DNA of 64,000 nt, taken from contig NZ_JAENII010000005.1 of the NCBI RefSeq assembly GCF_016595525.1, forward strand, positions 1 to 64,000, written 5' to 3'. The stretch comes from Haloferula rosea. Its GTDB lineage: Bacteria; Verrucomicrobiota; Verrucomicrobiia; Verrucomicrobiales; Akkermansiaceae. This document shows positions 24,545 to 33,003 of the stretch, piece after piece (position 1 is the stretch's first letter; each line of letters opens with the position of its first letter). The notes below the pieces were generated by a model that worked only from the letters and a program-made list of their open reading frames with translations, ran no database searches and had not been told where the DNA came from. Both the position numbers and the translations under genes were made by a program.

Positions 24545-25282
24545 CTACTGGAGACCCAGGACGTCCTGCATGTCGTAAAGACCGGCGGGCTTGTCGGTGA
24601 GCCAGACGGCGGCTTGGACCGCGCCGGCGGCGAAGGTCATGCGGGAAGATGCCTTGTGGGTGAGTTCCACGCGTTCGCCGTCGGCGGCGAACATGACGGT
24701 GTGGTCGCCGACGACATCGCCACCACGGAGGGTGTGCATGCCGATCTCGCGTTGGGTGCGGGCTCCGGTGAGTCCGACACGGCCGTGTTTGATGTCGTCC
24801 TCGTAGTTGGTGCCCGTTTCCTCATTGAGGATCTCAAGGAGGCGCCGTGCGGTGCCGGAGGGGGCATCGATCTTGTGGCGGTGGTGCATTTCGGTCACCT
24901 CGATGTCGAAGCGCTCCTGCTTGAGAACCTGGGCGGCCTTGCGGGTGAGCCAGAACAGGGTGTTGACGCCGATCGAGTAGTTCGGCGCAAAGACGATGGG
25001 CAGGGTCTTCGAGGCTTCGACGATGGCGGCACGTTCCTCGTCGCTGTGACCGGTGGTGCCGATGACCAGGCGTGTGTTGGTCTTCAGCGCCTCGGCGAGA
25101 ACTTCGCCGGTGAACGAGTGGATGGTGAAGTCGATGACGGTGTCCGCTGGAGCCATGGCAGCGGCGAGGTCTTCACCGGCGTCGTGAGTCGAAGCGAGGG
25201 CCGCGTCGGGATTCTCTTCGACGGCTTGAATGATGGTCTGGCCCATGCGGCCGGACTTTCCTGTGACGAGAATTTGGTTCAT
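24545..25282 (-). CDS. dapB: 4-hydroxy-tetrahydrodipicolinate reductase
   Basis: A 245-residue reductase of the lysine/diaminopimelate pathway. It has the N-terminal nucleotide-binding VTGKSGRMGQTIIQA, the TTGHSDEERAAI loop, and the DapB signature EMHHRHKIDAPSGTA. The product also feeds peptidoglycan. Its start lies 3 bp after the dapA stop, so the two are co-translated. dapF is two genes upstream. Confidence 0.97.
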   Translation of the reverse strand: MNQILVTGKSGRMGQTIIQAVEENPDAALASTHDAGEDLAAAMAPADTVIDFTIHSFTGEVLAEALKTNTRLVIGTTGHSDEERAAIVEASKTLPIVFAPNYSIGVNTLFWLTRKAAQVLKQERFDIEVTEMHHRHKIDAPSGTARRLLEILNEETGTNYEDDIKHGRVGLTGARTQREIGMHTLRGGDVVGDHTVMFAADGERVELTHKASSRMTFAAGAVQAAVWLTDKPAGLYDMQDVLGLQ

Positions 25283-25285
25283 GGA

Positions 25286-26167
25286 TCAAAGAAGGGAAAA
25301 ATCTTCGAGGAGGGTGGTCAACTCGGCGCGCTGAGGCTCGCTGAGCGGCACCATGGGCAAGCGGATTTCGTTGGTGCAGTGGCCCTGGAGGGCGACGGCT
25401 TCCTTGATCGGCACGGGGTTGACTTCCAGCGACATGAGTCCGCGGAAAAGCGGGTAGTATTGCTTCTGCAGGGCGAGAGCTTCGTCGTAGGAACCGTTCA
25501 GGCAGGCGCGGACGAGGCGGGCCATAATGTCAGGAATGATGTTGGCTGCGACGGAGACGAGTCCCGTCGCTCCGCATGCCATGAAGGGCAGGGTCAACGG
25601 GTCATCCCCGGAAAGGATGGCAAAATCCTCGGGGAGGGCCTGGGCCAGTTGGTTGACACGATCGACCGAGCCGCCGGCTTCCTTGATGGCGGTCACGTTT
25701 TCGCAGTCGGTGGCCAGTCGGACGGCCGTCTCGATGCTGATCTCGATGACCGAGCGCCCCGGAATGCTGTAGAGCATGATGGGCAGGCTGGTGGCATCGG
25801 CCACGGCCTTGAAGTGCTGGTAGAGACCTTCCTGGGAAGGCTTGTTGTAGTAGGGGCAGACCTGCAGGGATCCGGTGGCGCCGGCTCTTTCGGCGGCCTG
25901 GGTCAGCTCGATCGCTTCGGCGGTGGCATTGGCGCCGGTGCCGGCGACGACCTGACAGCGACCCGCCGCGTATTCGATCGCCAGCTTGATGACCTCGATG
26001 TGTTCATCGGATCGGAGGGTGGGGGACTCGCCGGTGGTGCCGACGGGGACGATGCCATCGACGCCGGCTTCGATCTGGCGTTCGACCAGGGCCTGGAAGG
26101 CGGTGCGGTCGATTTCGCCGTCGCGGAACGGAGTGATGAGGGCGGTGTAGGTGCCACGGAAGCTCAT
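25286..26167 (-). CDS. dapA: 4-hydroxy-tetrahydrodipicolinate synthase
   Basis: A 293-residue TIM-barrel aldolase condensing pyruvate with aspartate semialdehyde. It begins FRGTYTALITPF and contains GTTGESPTL. The Schiff-base lysine is in VTAIKEAGGS, and the catalytic tyrosine in MLYSIPGRS, a slight variant of the usual YNVPGR. It is followed immediately by dapB. The upstream neighbour is a secreted thioredoxin-like gene 61 bp away. Confidence 0.97.
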   Translation of the reverse strand: MSFRGTYTALITPFRDGEIDRTAFQALVERQIEAGVDGIVPVGTTGESPTLRSDEHIEVIKLAIEYAAGRCQVVAGTGANATAEAIELTQAAERAGATGSLQVCPYYNKPSQEGLYQHFKAVADATSLPIMLYSIPGRSVIEISIETAVRLATDCENVTAIKEAGGSVDRVNQLAQALPEDFAILSGDDPLTLPFMACGATGLVSVAANIIPDIMARLVRACLNGSYDEALALQKQYYPLFRGLMSLEVNPVPIKEAVALQGHCTNEIRLPMVPLSEPQRAELTTLLEDFSLL

Positions 26168-26228
26168 GGCCGGGGAGGATGTACGGCTCCGGGCATTTGT
26201 CCAATCCTGCTTTGCTGCAGGTTCGGGC

Positions 26229-26684
26229 TCAGCCCTTCAATTCGTCGCGTGCCTCATCGACCTTCTTTTTGAAGGCCTTGGTGGCGTCGCGGTTGGCCTC
26301 GAGTTCGCTTCGCCCCGCTTTCGCGATGACTCCTTCGAGCTCAGGGTCGAAGACGTAGAAGGTCACCGAAGCGCCACCGGGAGAATTCTTCACCTGCTGG
26401 TGGACTGAGGCGGGGATGTCCTTGCCCGAGCGAGCCTGGGGGACGCGCATGAAGACCATCACGCAATCCGATTTGATCGCCTTGGTTCCGTTTTCCATGG
26501 CGGCGGCACAGCGAGGACAGCCGTCGTCTCCCTTGACCGCGACGGCGATCAATTTCTTCGCCTTACGGGCCTTTTCCTGCGCTTCCGCAAATTCGTCGGA
26601 CTCCATGAATCCACGAGGGGCGTCACCGGCAATGGCAGTTCCGATGACGAATGCGGTGAGGAAGAGACCGATGAGCTTTTTCAT
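26229..26684 (-). CDS. Exported thioredoxin-like protein with CPRC motif
   Basis: The 151-residue protein has a signal peptide (MKKLIGLFLTAFVIGTAIAG). A thioredoxin-like core follows, with the strand KLIAVAVKGDD, then GCPRCAAAMENG as a CxxC pair at about residues 55-58. The later strand ASVTFYVFDPEL fits the fold, but the usual cis-Pro is not obvious. It may act as a periplasmic disulfide or metal-handling protein. It sits between dapF and dapA without an evident metabolic link. Confidence 0.7.
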   Translation of the reverse strand: MKKLIGLFLTAFVIGTAIAGDAPRGFMESDEFAEAQEKARKAKKLIAVAVKGDDGCPRCAAAMENGTKAIKSDCVMVFMRVPQARSGKDIPASVHQQVKNSPGGASVTFYVFDPELEGVIAKAGRSELEANRDATKAFKKKVDEARDELKG

Positions 26685-26740
26685 GATGCTGAAGGATGGG
26701 AGATCGCCGAATCGGCGACAAGCTCCAACCGCTGCGTGGA

Positions 26741-27553
26741 TCAGAGCTCGATGTCGCCTTCGAAGACGAAGTCGGCCGGGCCGGTGAGGGTGACCTTGGC
26801 AAAGGAATTCTCGCCGGTTTTTTCGAAGCCGATCTCGAGGGTGTCGCCACCTTTGACGTCGACCTTGATCGGGGAAGGCGCTCCGTCGTTCAGGTGGTGC
26901 ATCAGGGCGCAGGCGACCATGCCGGTGCCGCAGGCCAGCGTCTCATCCTCGACCCCGCGCTCGTAGGTGCGGATGGCGATGTGGCCGGGGTCGAGCACTT
27001 GGGCGAAATTGGCGTTCGTTCCTTTCGGCGCGAAGCGCTCGTGGTAGCGGATGGCTGCACCATTCCGGACCACATCGGTGGCTGCCAGGTCGTCGACGAA
27101 GGCAACAACGTGAGGGACTCCGGTATTCACTGAGTGGAGGGTGGCATCGAGGCCGTCGACCGAGGCACCAGTGTCCATCACGAGGTCGAAGGGATCGGAC
27201 ATGGCGATGCGGACGTTCTCCTCGACGTTCTCGGCGGCGAGGGTGCCGGCGATGGTTTCGAAGGTGACCTGATCGGGCTCGCCCTCCATCAGGGCGGAGG
27301 TGAAGCGCCCGAAGCAGCGTGCTCCGTTGCCGCACATCTCGGCTTCACCGCCGTCGGCATTGTAGTAGCGGAACTTGAAGTCGGCCCCGTGCTCGGCTGG
27401 CTCGACGGCAAGCAAGCCGTCGGCTCCGACACCGCGGTGGCGGTCGCAGATGAACTCGATCTGCTCGGGGGTCAGCTTGAGTGAGAGGTCACGGTTGTCG
27501 ACGACGACGAAATCGTTGCCGGCGCCGTTCATCTTGTAGAAGTGGAGAAGCAT
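26741..27553 (-). CDS. dapF: Diaminopimelate epimerase
   Basis: A 270-residue cofactor-independent racemase converting LL- to meso-diaminopimelate for lysine and peptidoglycan. The two catalytic cysteines are in EMCGNGARCFGRF and LACGTGMVACAL, and the N-terminus FYKMNGAGNDFVVVDN is diagnostic. It belongs with dapA and dapB, separated from them by the small exported gene. trpA lies 46 bp upstream on the same strand. Confidence 0.97.
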   Translation of the reverse strand: MLLHFYKMNGAGNDFVVVDNRDLSLKLTPEQIEFICDRHRGVGADGLLAVEPAEHGADFKFRYYNADGGEAEMCGNGARCFGRFTSALMEGEPDQVTFETIAGTLAAENVEENVRIAMSDPFDLVMDTGASVDGLDATLHSVNTGVPHVVAFVDDLAATDVVRNGAAIRYHERFAPKGTNANFAQVLDPGHIAIRTYERGVEDETLACGTGMVACALMHHLNDGAPSPIKVDVKGGDTLEIGFEKTGENSFAKVTLTGPADFVFEGDIEL

Positions 27554-27599
27554 GGTCGGGGAAAGCTAGGGCTGGAGGCGCTGGGGTCAATGAGGGGTG

Positions 27600-28394
27600 T
27601 CAGGCGGACTTGGTGGCCTCGATCAGCGGGGTGATGAATTCGCGCACGGCATCTGCGGCACGTTCGGGGTTCAGCTCGATCTGCTTGACGATGGCGGAGC
27701 CCACGATCACTCCGTCGCCGGCCTTGGCGACCATCGATGCCTGTTCCGGGTTGCTGATGCCGAATCCAACGCAGATGGGGGTTTGGGTGTGAGGGGTGAT
27801 GCGTGCCACCTGGGCGGCGATGTCGTCCGAAGGAGCGCCATGACCTCCGGTGACACCAGTACGGGAAAGGGCGTAGATGAAGCCCTCGGCATCCTTGGCG
27901 AGAAGCTCGACCCGTTCCTGCGGGGTGGTGGGCGCGATCAAGCGGATGTGATGGAGGCCTTCACCCTTGGCGAGGTCCTTGTTGGCGGCGGCTTCCTCGG
28001 GTGGCAGGTCGAGCAGCAGGATGCCGTCAGCCCCGGCTGCGGCCGCGTCCTTGTGGAAGGATTCGAAGCCGTAGGTGAAGACGGGATTCAGGTAGGTGAA
28101 GAGCACGATGGGGGTCTCGTGGGTCTTTCTGAATTCGCGGATGAGGTCGAGGCTGCGCGCGGTATTCATGCCCGCCTTGAGGGCGCGGTCCGCGGCCATC
28201 TGGTTGACGATGCCATCGGCAAGCGGGTCGGAGAACGGAAGACCGAGCTCGATCACGTCGGCGCCGGCATCGGCGATCGTGCGGATCACTTCGAGTGAGA
28301 CATCGAACGATGGGTCACCGGCGGCGACGTAGGCGACGAAGGCTTTCTCCTGCTTGGAGCGGAGCTGTTGGAAGACGGCATCGATTCGATTCAT
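27600..28394 (-). CDS. trpA: Tryptophan synthase alpha chain
   Basis: A 264-residue TIM-barrel that cleaves indole-3-glycerol phosphate and passes indole to TrpB. The catalytic Glu is in VIELGLPFSDPLADG, and the loop Asp is present near DLPPEEA. GFGISNPEQA and the GSAIVKQIE phosphate site are intact. ATG 28394 matches the family start. trpB is not in the window. The gene heads the minus-strand biosynthetic run. Confidence 0.96.
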   Translation of the reverse strand: MNRIDAVFQQLRSKQEKAFVAYVAAGDPSFDVSLEVIRTIADAGADVIELGLPFSDPLADGIVNQMAADRALKAGMNTARSLDLIREFRKTHETPIVLFTYLNPVFTYGFESFHKDAAAAGADGILLLDLPPEEAAANKDLAKGEGLHHIRLIAPTTPQERVELLAKDAEGFIYALSRTGVTGGHGAPSDDIAAQVARITPHTQTPICVGFGISNPEQASMVAKAGDGVIVGSAIVKQIELNPERAADAVREFITPLIEATKSA

Positions 28395-28477
28395 GGCGGC
28401 GGCGCTTGATAGGCGCGGCGGCGGGGTTTTGCAACCGTGCGTCTCGTTCCCGACCGGGTGGGGCAGATCGGCTTCAT

Positions 28478-30529
28478 TCACTCTTTGGCCACGAAGCAGG
28501 TGCCGATCTCGGCCTTGTGGGCTTCGTCGGGGATGCGGAAGTGATCGGCAGGGAAGGCTCCCGGGACTTTTGCGGAGGTAAGGCTCAGCGAGAACTGCCC
28601 GGAGCTCTTCAGGCGATCTTCCTCCTGCACCCAGCTGGTGTTCCTCAGGTTCGTCCAATGGATCCGGAGGGGGAGCAGGTAGTGGTCGACAAACCGGGGG
28701 CCGATTTCGCGAAGCCCGTTGTGATTCGAGACTTCGGTGCTGAGGCTGAAGACAATGCTCCGTTGGCGGGTAGGGTCCTTGGGGTTGTCTGGATTGCGGT
28801 CGGCGGGTGGACCGGCATTGAGCATCTGGTAGATGGCGGTCATCGCGGTGGGCTCCTTGATGAGGGTGAATTCGACCCGGGGCTGGGTGAAGGTTTTCCC
28901 CGCGACCGAGAATGAGGCGGACCGGGCGGGGAATCGGAACGAGTCGGATGCCGGAGCGCCTCTCACCGTGTCGGTGAATGCCTCATGTTTCTTGGATTCA
29001 TCGATCGAAGCGAACCGTTGCAGCGGGACCAGTCCGGTGCCGCCCCAGCGGCCGAAGTAGCGGCGGGATTTCCGGATGCACGAATACGCCTGATCCTTCA
29101 GGTCGAAGATGAGGCTGGAGGCCAGCTGCGGGCAATCGACCCGGCCGAGGGAGCCCTCGGTGGTGATGATGAACTCGTAGTCGTCGCCGTGTTGGGTCTT
29201 GAGTTGATAGTGCAACTCGAGCCTTTCAGGGGTGGCGGCGGCCCCTGAGCAGCCGTGGGCGAAGTGGTAGGTGGCTTGGTCTTCCTCGGTGAGCGAGGAA
29301 ACATCCAGGGGGCGGGTTTTCCCGGAATTGTCCCGGAGGGATGGCTCGCCCGTGCGGTCGAAGCTCAGTTTCCCTTCGAAGGAGGAGCCATCGGCGAAGT
29401 GCCATGGGCGGGATGGGGTGGTGCTGGAGCGGAAATCGAGGGGCAGCTCGATGCGTCCCGCTGTCTGGGCGTTGACCGGGGGTGCTTTCCTGAAAACGGC
29501 CGGTTTGAAAAGCGGGTCGTCTGTGGGTGGAGTGCGGCGTTTGCCTTCAGTCGCGAACAGGTAGGGCTTGGCGATCACGACGGTGTCCCATTCCTTGGGG
29601 TCGACGTAGAGTTTCGCCTCATTGTCGCCGACGAAATCGGGGAGGCCGTCGAGGTTCTCGGGGATGATCTTGTAGCTGTCCATCGATGACGACAGCGATC
29701 TCCCCATCGATTTGGGAGGTCGGCGTTTGTCGATCTCGATGCGCACCTTCTTCCGGCACCCCCACAGGTGGAGGACGGCGTCGCCATTCGGCTCGACGGA
29801 CTCGACTGCGGCGCAGGCGCGATAGCGTCGACCCGACTCGTAGATCATCGACAAGCGAAGGACGACGGCATTCATGTCGCTGGCGTACTGGTGCAGCCTG
29901 GCAGGGCTGAAATCCGTGTCTTCCCGGACGACGATGGTGGCCTTGTCCTTCAGGTGTTCTTCGAAGTATTCCTCAAGGCCTTCGCGGAGTTTTTCGACGT
30001 CGATGACGCTGCCTCCGGTCCGGATTTTGCAGTAGCGGGCGAGGCGTTCGTGGGCCCATTCCAAGCGTTCATCGAAGTCGCCTTCTCGGGGGATCGGGAG
30101 GACTTTTTCGGTGTCCCACCAGCCGATGAACTGCCAGAAGGGATCGACGAGTTCGTCGGATTTCCGCGAGCCGACCGCTTCCGGCGTGGTGGGCATGATG
30201 GTGCTCCGCGGCATGGGCGGTGGGTTCTTGAATCCGTCGAGATTGTTTTCCCCGGCCTCGGCAGGCTGGTCTGCAGCGGGTTCTCGCGAGGAGGGACGGC
30301 TGTCGAGGATCAGCTGGCGATCGGGGTCACTCAGATTGGCAAGCGCGATGGTGAAGACCTTGCCGGTATTGGATGCGATTTGAGCGCTCTTCTCATCGGT
30401 GGTGACCTGGAGGAAGATGCCACGGAAGGTCTTGCCGTTCTTGCCGGTCCAGATTCGTTCCTCCCGAAGGTTGTCGCCGTGGGCGACGATGATGCAGAGC
30501 AGGAGCGCGGCGAGCGTTTTGAGATTCAT
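28478..30529 (-). CDS. Secreted SHD1 protein with an inactive C39-peptidase-like domain
   Basis: The 683-residue paralogue of the next gene upstream has a signal peptide (MNLKTLAALLLCIIVAHG) and an SHD1 domain (RIWTGKNGKTFRGIFL, about 25-75). A domain that aligns with the C39-peptidase-like region of its neighbour spans about 120-275. At the nucleophile position it reads SDELVDPFW where the neighbour has SDCVPSAFC, so Cys is replaced by Glu126. The catalytic His position is Ala. A second, weaker SHD1-like repeat (WHFADGSSFEGKLSF) and a C-terminal region with no recognised family follow. It starts 17 bp after its paralogue ends. Confidence 0.75.
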   Translation of the reverse strand: MNLKTLAALLLCIIVAHGDNLREERIWTGKNGKTFRGIFLQVTTDEKSAQIASNTGKVFTIALANLSDPDRQLILDSRPSSREPAADQPAEAGENNLDGFKNPPPMPRSTIMPTTPEAVGSRKSDELVDPFWQFIGWWDTEKVLPIPREGDFDERLEWAHERLARYCKIRTGGSVIDVEKLREGLEEYFEEHLKDKATIVVREDTDFSPARLHQYASDMNAVVLRLSMIYESGRRYRACAAVESVEPNGDAVLHLWGCRKKVRIEIDKRRPPKSMGRSLSSSMDSYKIIPENLDGLPDFVGDNEAKLYVDPKEWDTVVIAKPYLFATEGKRRTPPTDDPLFKPAVFRKAPPVNAQTAGRIELPLDFRSSTTPSRPWHFADGSSFEGKLSFDRTGEPSLRDNSGKTRPLDVSSLTEEDQATYHFAHGCSGAAATPERLELHYQLKTQHGDDYEFIITTEGSLGRVDCPQLASSLIFDLKDQAYSCIRKSRRYFGRWGGTGLVPLQRFASIDESKKHEAFTDTVRGAPASDSFRFPARSASFSVAGKTFTQPRVEFTLIKEPTAMTAIYQMLNAGPPADRNPDNPKDPTRQRSIVFSLSTEVSNHNGLREIGPRFVDHYLLPLRIHWTNLRNTSWVQEEDRLKSSGQFSLSLTSAKVPGAFPADHFRIPDEAHKAEIGTCFVAKE

Positions 30530-30546
30530 GGGGCTGGGAAACCGGG

Positions 30547-31575
30547 TTAGCGGGAGGCTTTCTCCGAGAGCATGAGGGGATCGAGTGGAGGAGGAGAGGG
30601 TTTGCCTTCCTCGGCGAATGCGTAGGGGCGCAGGGTGTAGATGCCGTCCCATTGCTCCGGGATCAGGAGGAACTGCACCGAGTCCTCCTTCATGCGCTCG
30701 GGCAGGTCCTCTTGGTTCTGCACTTTGATTTCGTAGGAGGTTCTGGGGATGGTCTGGCCGCCGATGGTGACGTCGGTGGGGTCCTCTTCGAGAACGGTGA
30801 TCTTGCCGATGAAACGTTGGCCCCATGTGTGGAAGACGATGGTGCCATCCGGGCTGGCGGAGATCAGGGCGACCCAGTGGCCGGAGTCGTGGCGGGGTCC
30901 CCGGCGAATGCTCATGCCGAGCATGGTGGCATTGGCGCCCACCGTGTAGCGGGCCAGATTTTGCGGGCGAATGTCGTAGTCTGCCTTGAAGCGCAGGGTG
31001 GCGGTGTCTTCGAGCCGCTTTTCGAAGTATTCAGTGAATCCCTCTTTGGCTTCCTGAAGGCTGGTGCCGCTGGTGTTTCGGGTGCCGCAGTGGCGCGCCA
31101 TTTGGCTGTGGATCCACTCGGCCTTGTCTTCGAAGTCACCGCGTTTCGGGATCTCCAGGTAGCCTTCGGTGTCCCACCAGAGGACGAAGTTGCAGAAGGC
31201 ACTCGGCACGCAGTCGCTGGCCTTCTGGCCGAAGTCGCCTTGGGAAATGATGGGGATCTTGCTGCGATCGATGGTGTGGGGCTTGAACTTTCCGGAGCTC
31301 TCCCAGGTGGGGAGTGCGGCGGGACCATCTTCGTCGTTCTTGGGGCTGGATTGCTCGAGGATGAAGCGCTGATCGGCCTCGGAGAGGTTATGGATGCCGA
31401 TCTTGTAGGCTTTGCCCGAGGTGGAGATAATCTCCACTTGCTCGTCGAGGATCCGGGCGAGCTGGCCGCGGAAGGAGCGCCCGTTCTTGCCGGTCCACGT
31501 GCGGACGTCGTCGGGTGGGGCGGCGTGCAGCACGCCCGCGAGGGCGAGAATCCATGGTAGGACGGCGGATTTCAT
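30547..31575 (-). CDS. Secreted SHD1 protein with a C39-like cysteine peptidase domain
   Basis: The 342-residue exported protein has a signal peptide (MKSAVLPWILALAGVLHA), an SHD1 domain (RTWTGKNGRSFRGQLA, 25-75) and a papain-fold domain resembling peptidase C39 proteins. The likely catalytic set is Gln117 and Cys122 in FGQKASDCVPSAF, and His233 in DSGHWVALIS, followed by the IVFHTWGQ strand. SHD1 domains fused to exported modules are typical of Planctomycetes and Verrucomicrobia. Substrate is unknown. The inactive paralogue follows 17 bp downstream, so the pair is probably made together. Confidence 0.75.
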   Translation of the reverse strand: MKSAVLPWILALAGVLHAAPPDDVRTWTGKNGRSFRGQLARILDEQVEIISTSGKAYKIGIHNLSEADQRFILEQSSPKNDEDGPAALPTWESSGKFKPHTIDRSKIPIISQGDFGQKASDCVPSAFCNFVLWWDTEGYLEIPKRGDFEDKAEWIHSQMARHCGTRNTSGTSLQEAKEGFTEYFEKRLEDTATLRFKADYDIRPQNLARYTVGANATMLGMSIRRGPRHDSGHWVALISASPDGTIVFHTWGQRFIGKITVLEEDPTDVTIGGQTIPRTSYEIKVQNQEDLPERMKEDSVQFLLIPEQWDGIYTLRPYAFAEEGKPSPPPLDPLMLSEKASR

Positions 31576-31673
31576 CCGGTTAGAAAGCAGAATTCGGGAC
31601 CGGGAATCAAGTGATCTGAAAGGGAATGGCATGATTTGGCCCGTCGGCGCCGTTTGCTCAGGCTCCGGGGGCT

Positions 31674-31689
31674 TGTGAAAACTTTCACA
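31674..31689 (+). promoter_or_regulatory. CRP/FNR-type palindrome upstream of nuoB
   Basis: TGTGAAAACTTTCACA matches the CRP consensus TGTGA-N6-TCACA perfectly and extends to an 18-bp palindrome at 31673-31690 (TTGTGAAA, AC, TTTCACAA). It lies 48 bp before ATG 31738, in the gap between the divergent peptidase-like gene and nuoB, so it could serve either. No crp gene is in the window. Confidence 0.55.
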
Positions 31690-31737
31690 AACCGCTTGAG
31701 GATGGCGCGGGTGGAGGACATGGTCCCGCCGCCCGCC

Positions 31738-32277
31738 ATGGAAACCGAGAACGGACAGATTACCCACACCGCCTACGATTCGAAGATCGAGGGCAACGTG
31801 ATTTTTACTCGTGTGGACGCCGCAATGAATTGGATGCGGAAGAACTCGCTATGGCCGATGCCGATGGGTCTTGCCTGCTGCGCGATCGAGATGATGGCGA
31901 CGGCGTGTTCGCGCTTTGACCTCTCTCGCTTCGGCATGGAGGTGATGCGCTTTTCCCCACGTCAGGCGGACGTGATGATCGTCTCCGGCACGGTGACCTA
32001 CAAGATGGCCCTCGCGGTGAAGCGGATCTGGGACCAGATGCCTGAGCCGAAGTGGTGCATTGCGATGGGCGCCTGTGCGTCGAGTGGTGGCATGTATCGC
32101 AGCTACGCGGTGCTGCAAGGAATCGACCAGTTGATCCCGGTGGATGTTTACATTTCCGGCTGCCCGCCGCGTCCTGAAGCTCTGATCGAAGGGTTGATGA
32201 AGGTGCAGGCGAAGATCGAGGGCGTGGAAGCCCTGTCCGAGCAGAAAAAGGAATTTTTCGAAGAGCTTTCCTCCTGA
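31738..32277 (+). CDS. nuoB: NADH-quinone oxidoreductase subunit B
   Basis: The 179-residue subunit of respiratory complex I carries the terminal 4Fe-4S cluster N2. Ligands are visible as the tandem pair in [11 protein letters not shown], then [10 protein letters not shown] and [14 protein letters not shown] 31738 is chosen because the CRP-type palindrome lies upstream; ATG 31720 and ATG 31702 remain possible in frame. nuoC follows 5 bp later, but nuoA precedes neither gene and nuoD does not follow, so the complex I genes are split. Confidence 0.93.
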   Translation: METENGQITHTAYDSKIEGNVIFTRVDAAMNWMRKNSLWPMPMGLACCAIEMMATACSRFDLSRFGMEVMRFSPRQADVMIVSGTVTYKMALAVKRIWDQMPEPKWCIAMGACASSGGMYRSYAVLQGIDQLIPVDVYISGCPPRPEALIEGLMKVQAKIEGVEALSEQKKEFFEELSS

Positions 32278-32282
32278 GAACG

Positions 32283-32852
32283 ATGTCAGCGGTGAACGAT
32301 ATTGAAGCGATTCAAGCCAAGTGGGCGGATGCCGTGGTTGGCACCAAGGAATTCCGCGGTGAGCACACGGTCAGCGTGAAATTGGACTCGTTGTTGGAGA
32401 TCCTCACCCATGCACGGAAGGAACTCGGCTATGATTTCCTGCTCGATATCTCGAGCTTGGATCATTTCGGTCAGGATCCGCGTTTTGAGATGGTTTACGA
32501 GTTGGCGACGGCGGATGACTCGAAGCACCTGCGTGTGAAGGCGAAGGTCGGCGAAGAGGAAGAGGTTCCCAGCGCAACCGGACTTTGGTCGGCTGCCGAT
32601 TGGCACGAGCGCGAGGTTTACGACATGATGGGAATCCGGTTTTCCGGTCACCCCAACATGAAGCGCATTCTGATGTGGGAAGGGTATCCATTCTACCCCC
32701 TGAGGAAGGATTTCCCGCTGGCTGGCAGACCCAGTGAAATGCCCGACGTGGCGTTCACCGGGGTGGCACCCCTTGAGGGCGGCCCATTCGTGACCAGCCC
32801 GGGAGAAGGTGATCCTGTGACGCGCGAGCCCCGGTCGAGGGAGTTCGAGTGA
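32283..32852 (+). CDS. nuoC: NADH-quinone oxidoreductase subunit C
   Basis: The 189-residue hydrophilic complex I subunit. The 30-kDa-subunit signature is in WHEREVYDMMGIRFSGHPNM, followed by RILMWEGYPFYPLRKDFP. It is translated 5 bp after nuoB. The C-terminal tail after FPLAG is extended and Pro/Gly-rich. The next gene is an unrelated rhomboid protease, so nuoD and the rest must lie elsewhere. Confidence 0.95.
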   Translation: MSAVNDIEAIQAKWADAVVGTKEFRGEHTVSVKLDSLLEILTHARKELGYDFLLDISSLDHFGQDPRFEMVYELATADDSKHLRVKAKVGEEEEVPSATGLWSAADWHEREVYDMMGIRFSGHPNMKRILMWEGYPFYPLRKDFPLAGRPSEMPDVAFTGVAPLEGGPFVTSPGEGDPVTREPRSREFE

Positions 32853-33003
32853 CTCGGGCAGGACTGCCCATGCTGTGTGAATTCCCGACGAATCACGGGT
32901 TTTTGCGTTCGGGTATCGCTTTGAGTGGATTGAATGCCTTCGTGAAGGATGCTTTCAGGATTGCTCCGATGCGATCGGGTGCCATCACCTCGGAAGGAGG
33001 CCC

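Noticed and set aside
24533-26272. 579-codon plus-strand frame opposite dapB-dapA
   Set aside because: It is antisense to two essential, motif-complete enzymes and is Gly/Asp-biased without structure.
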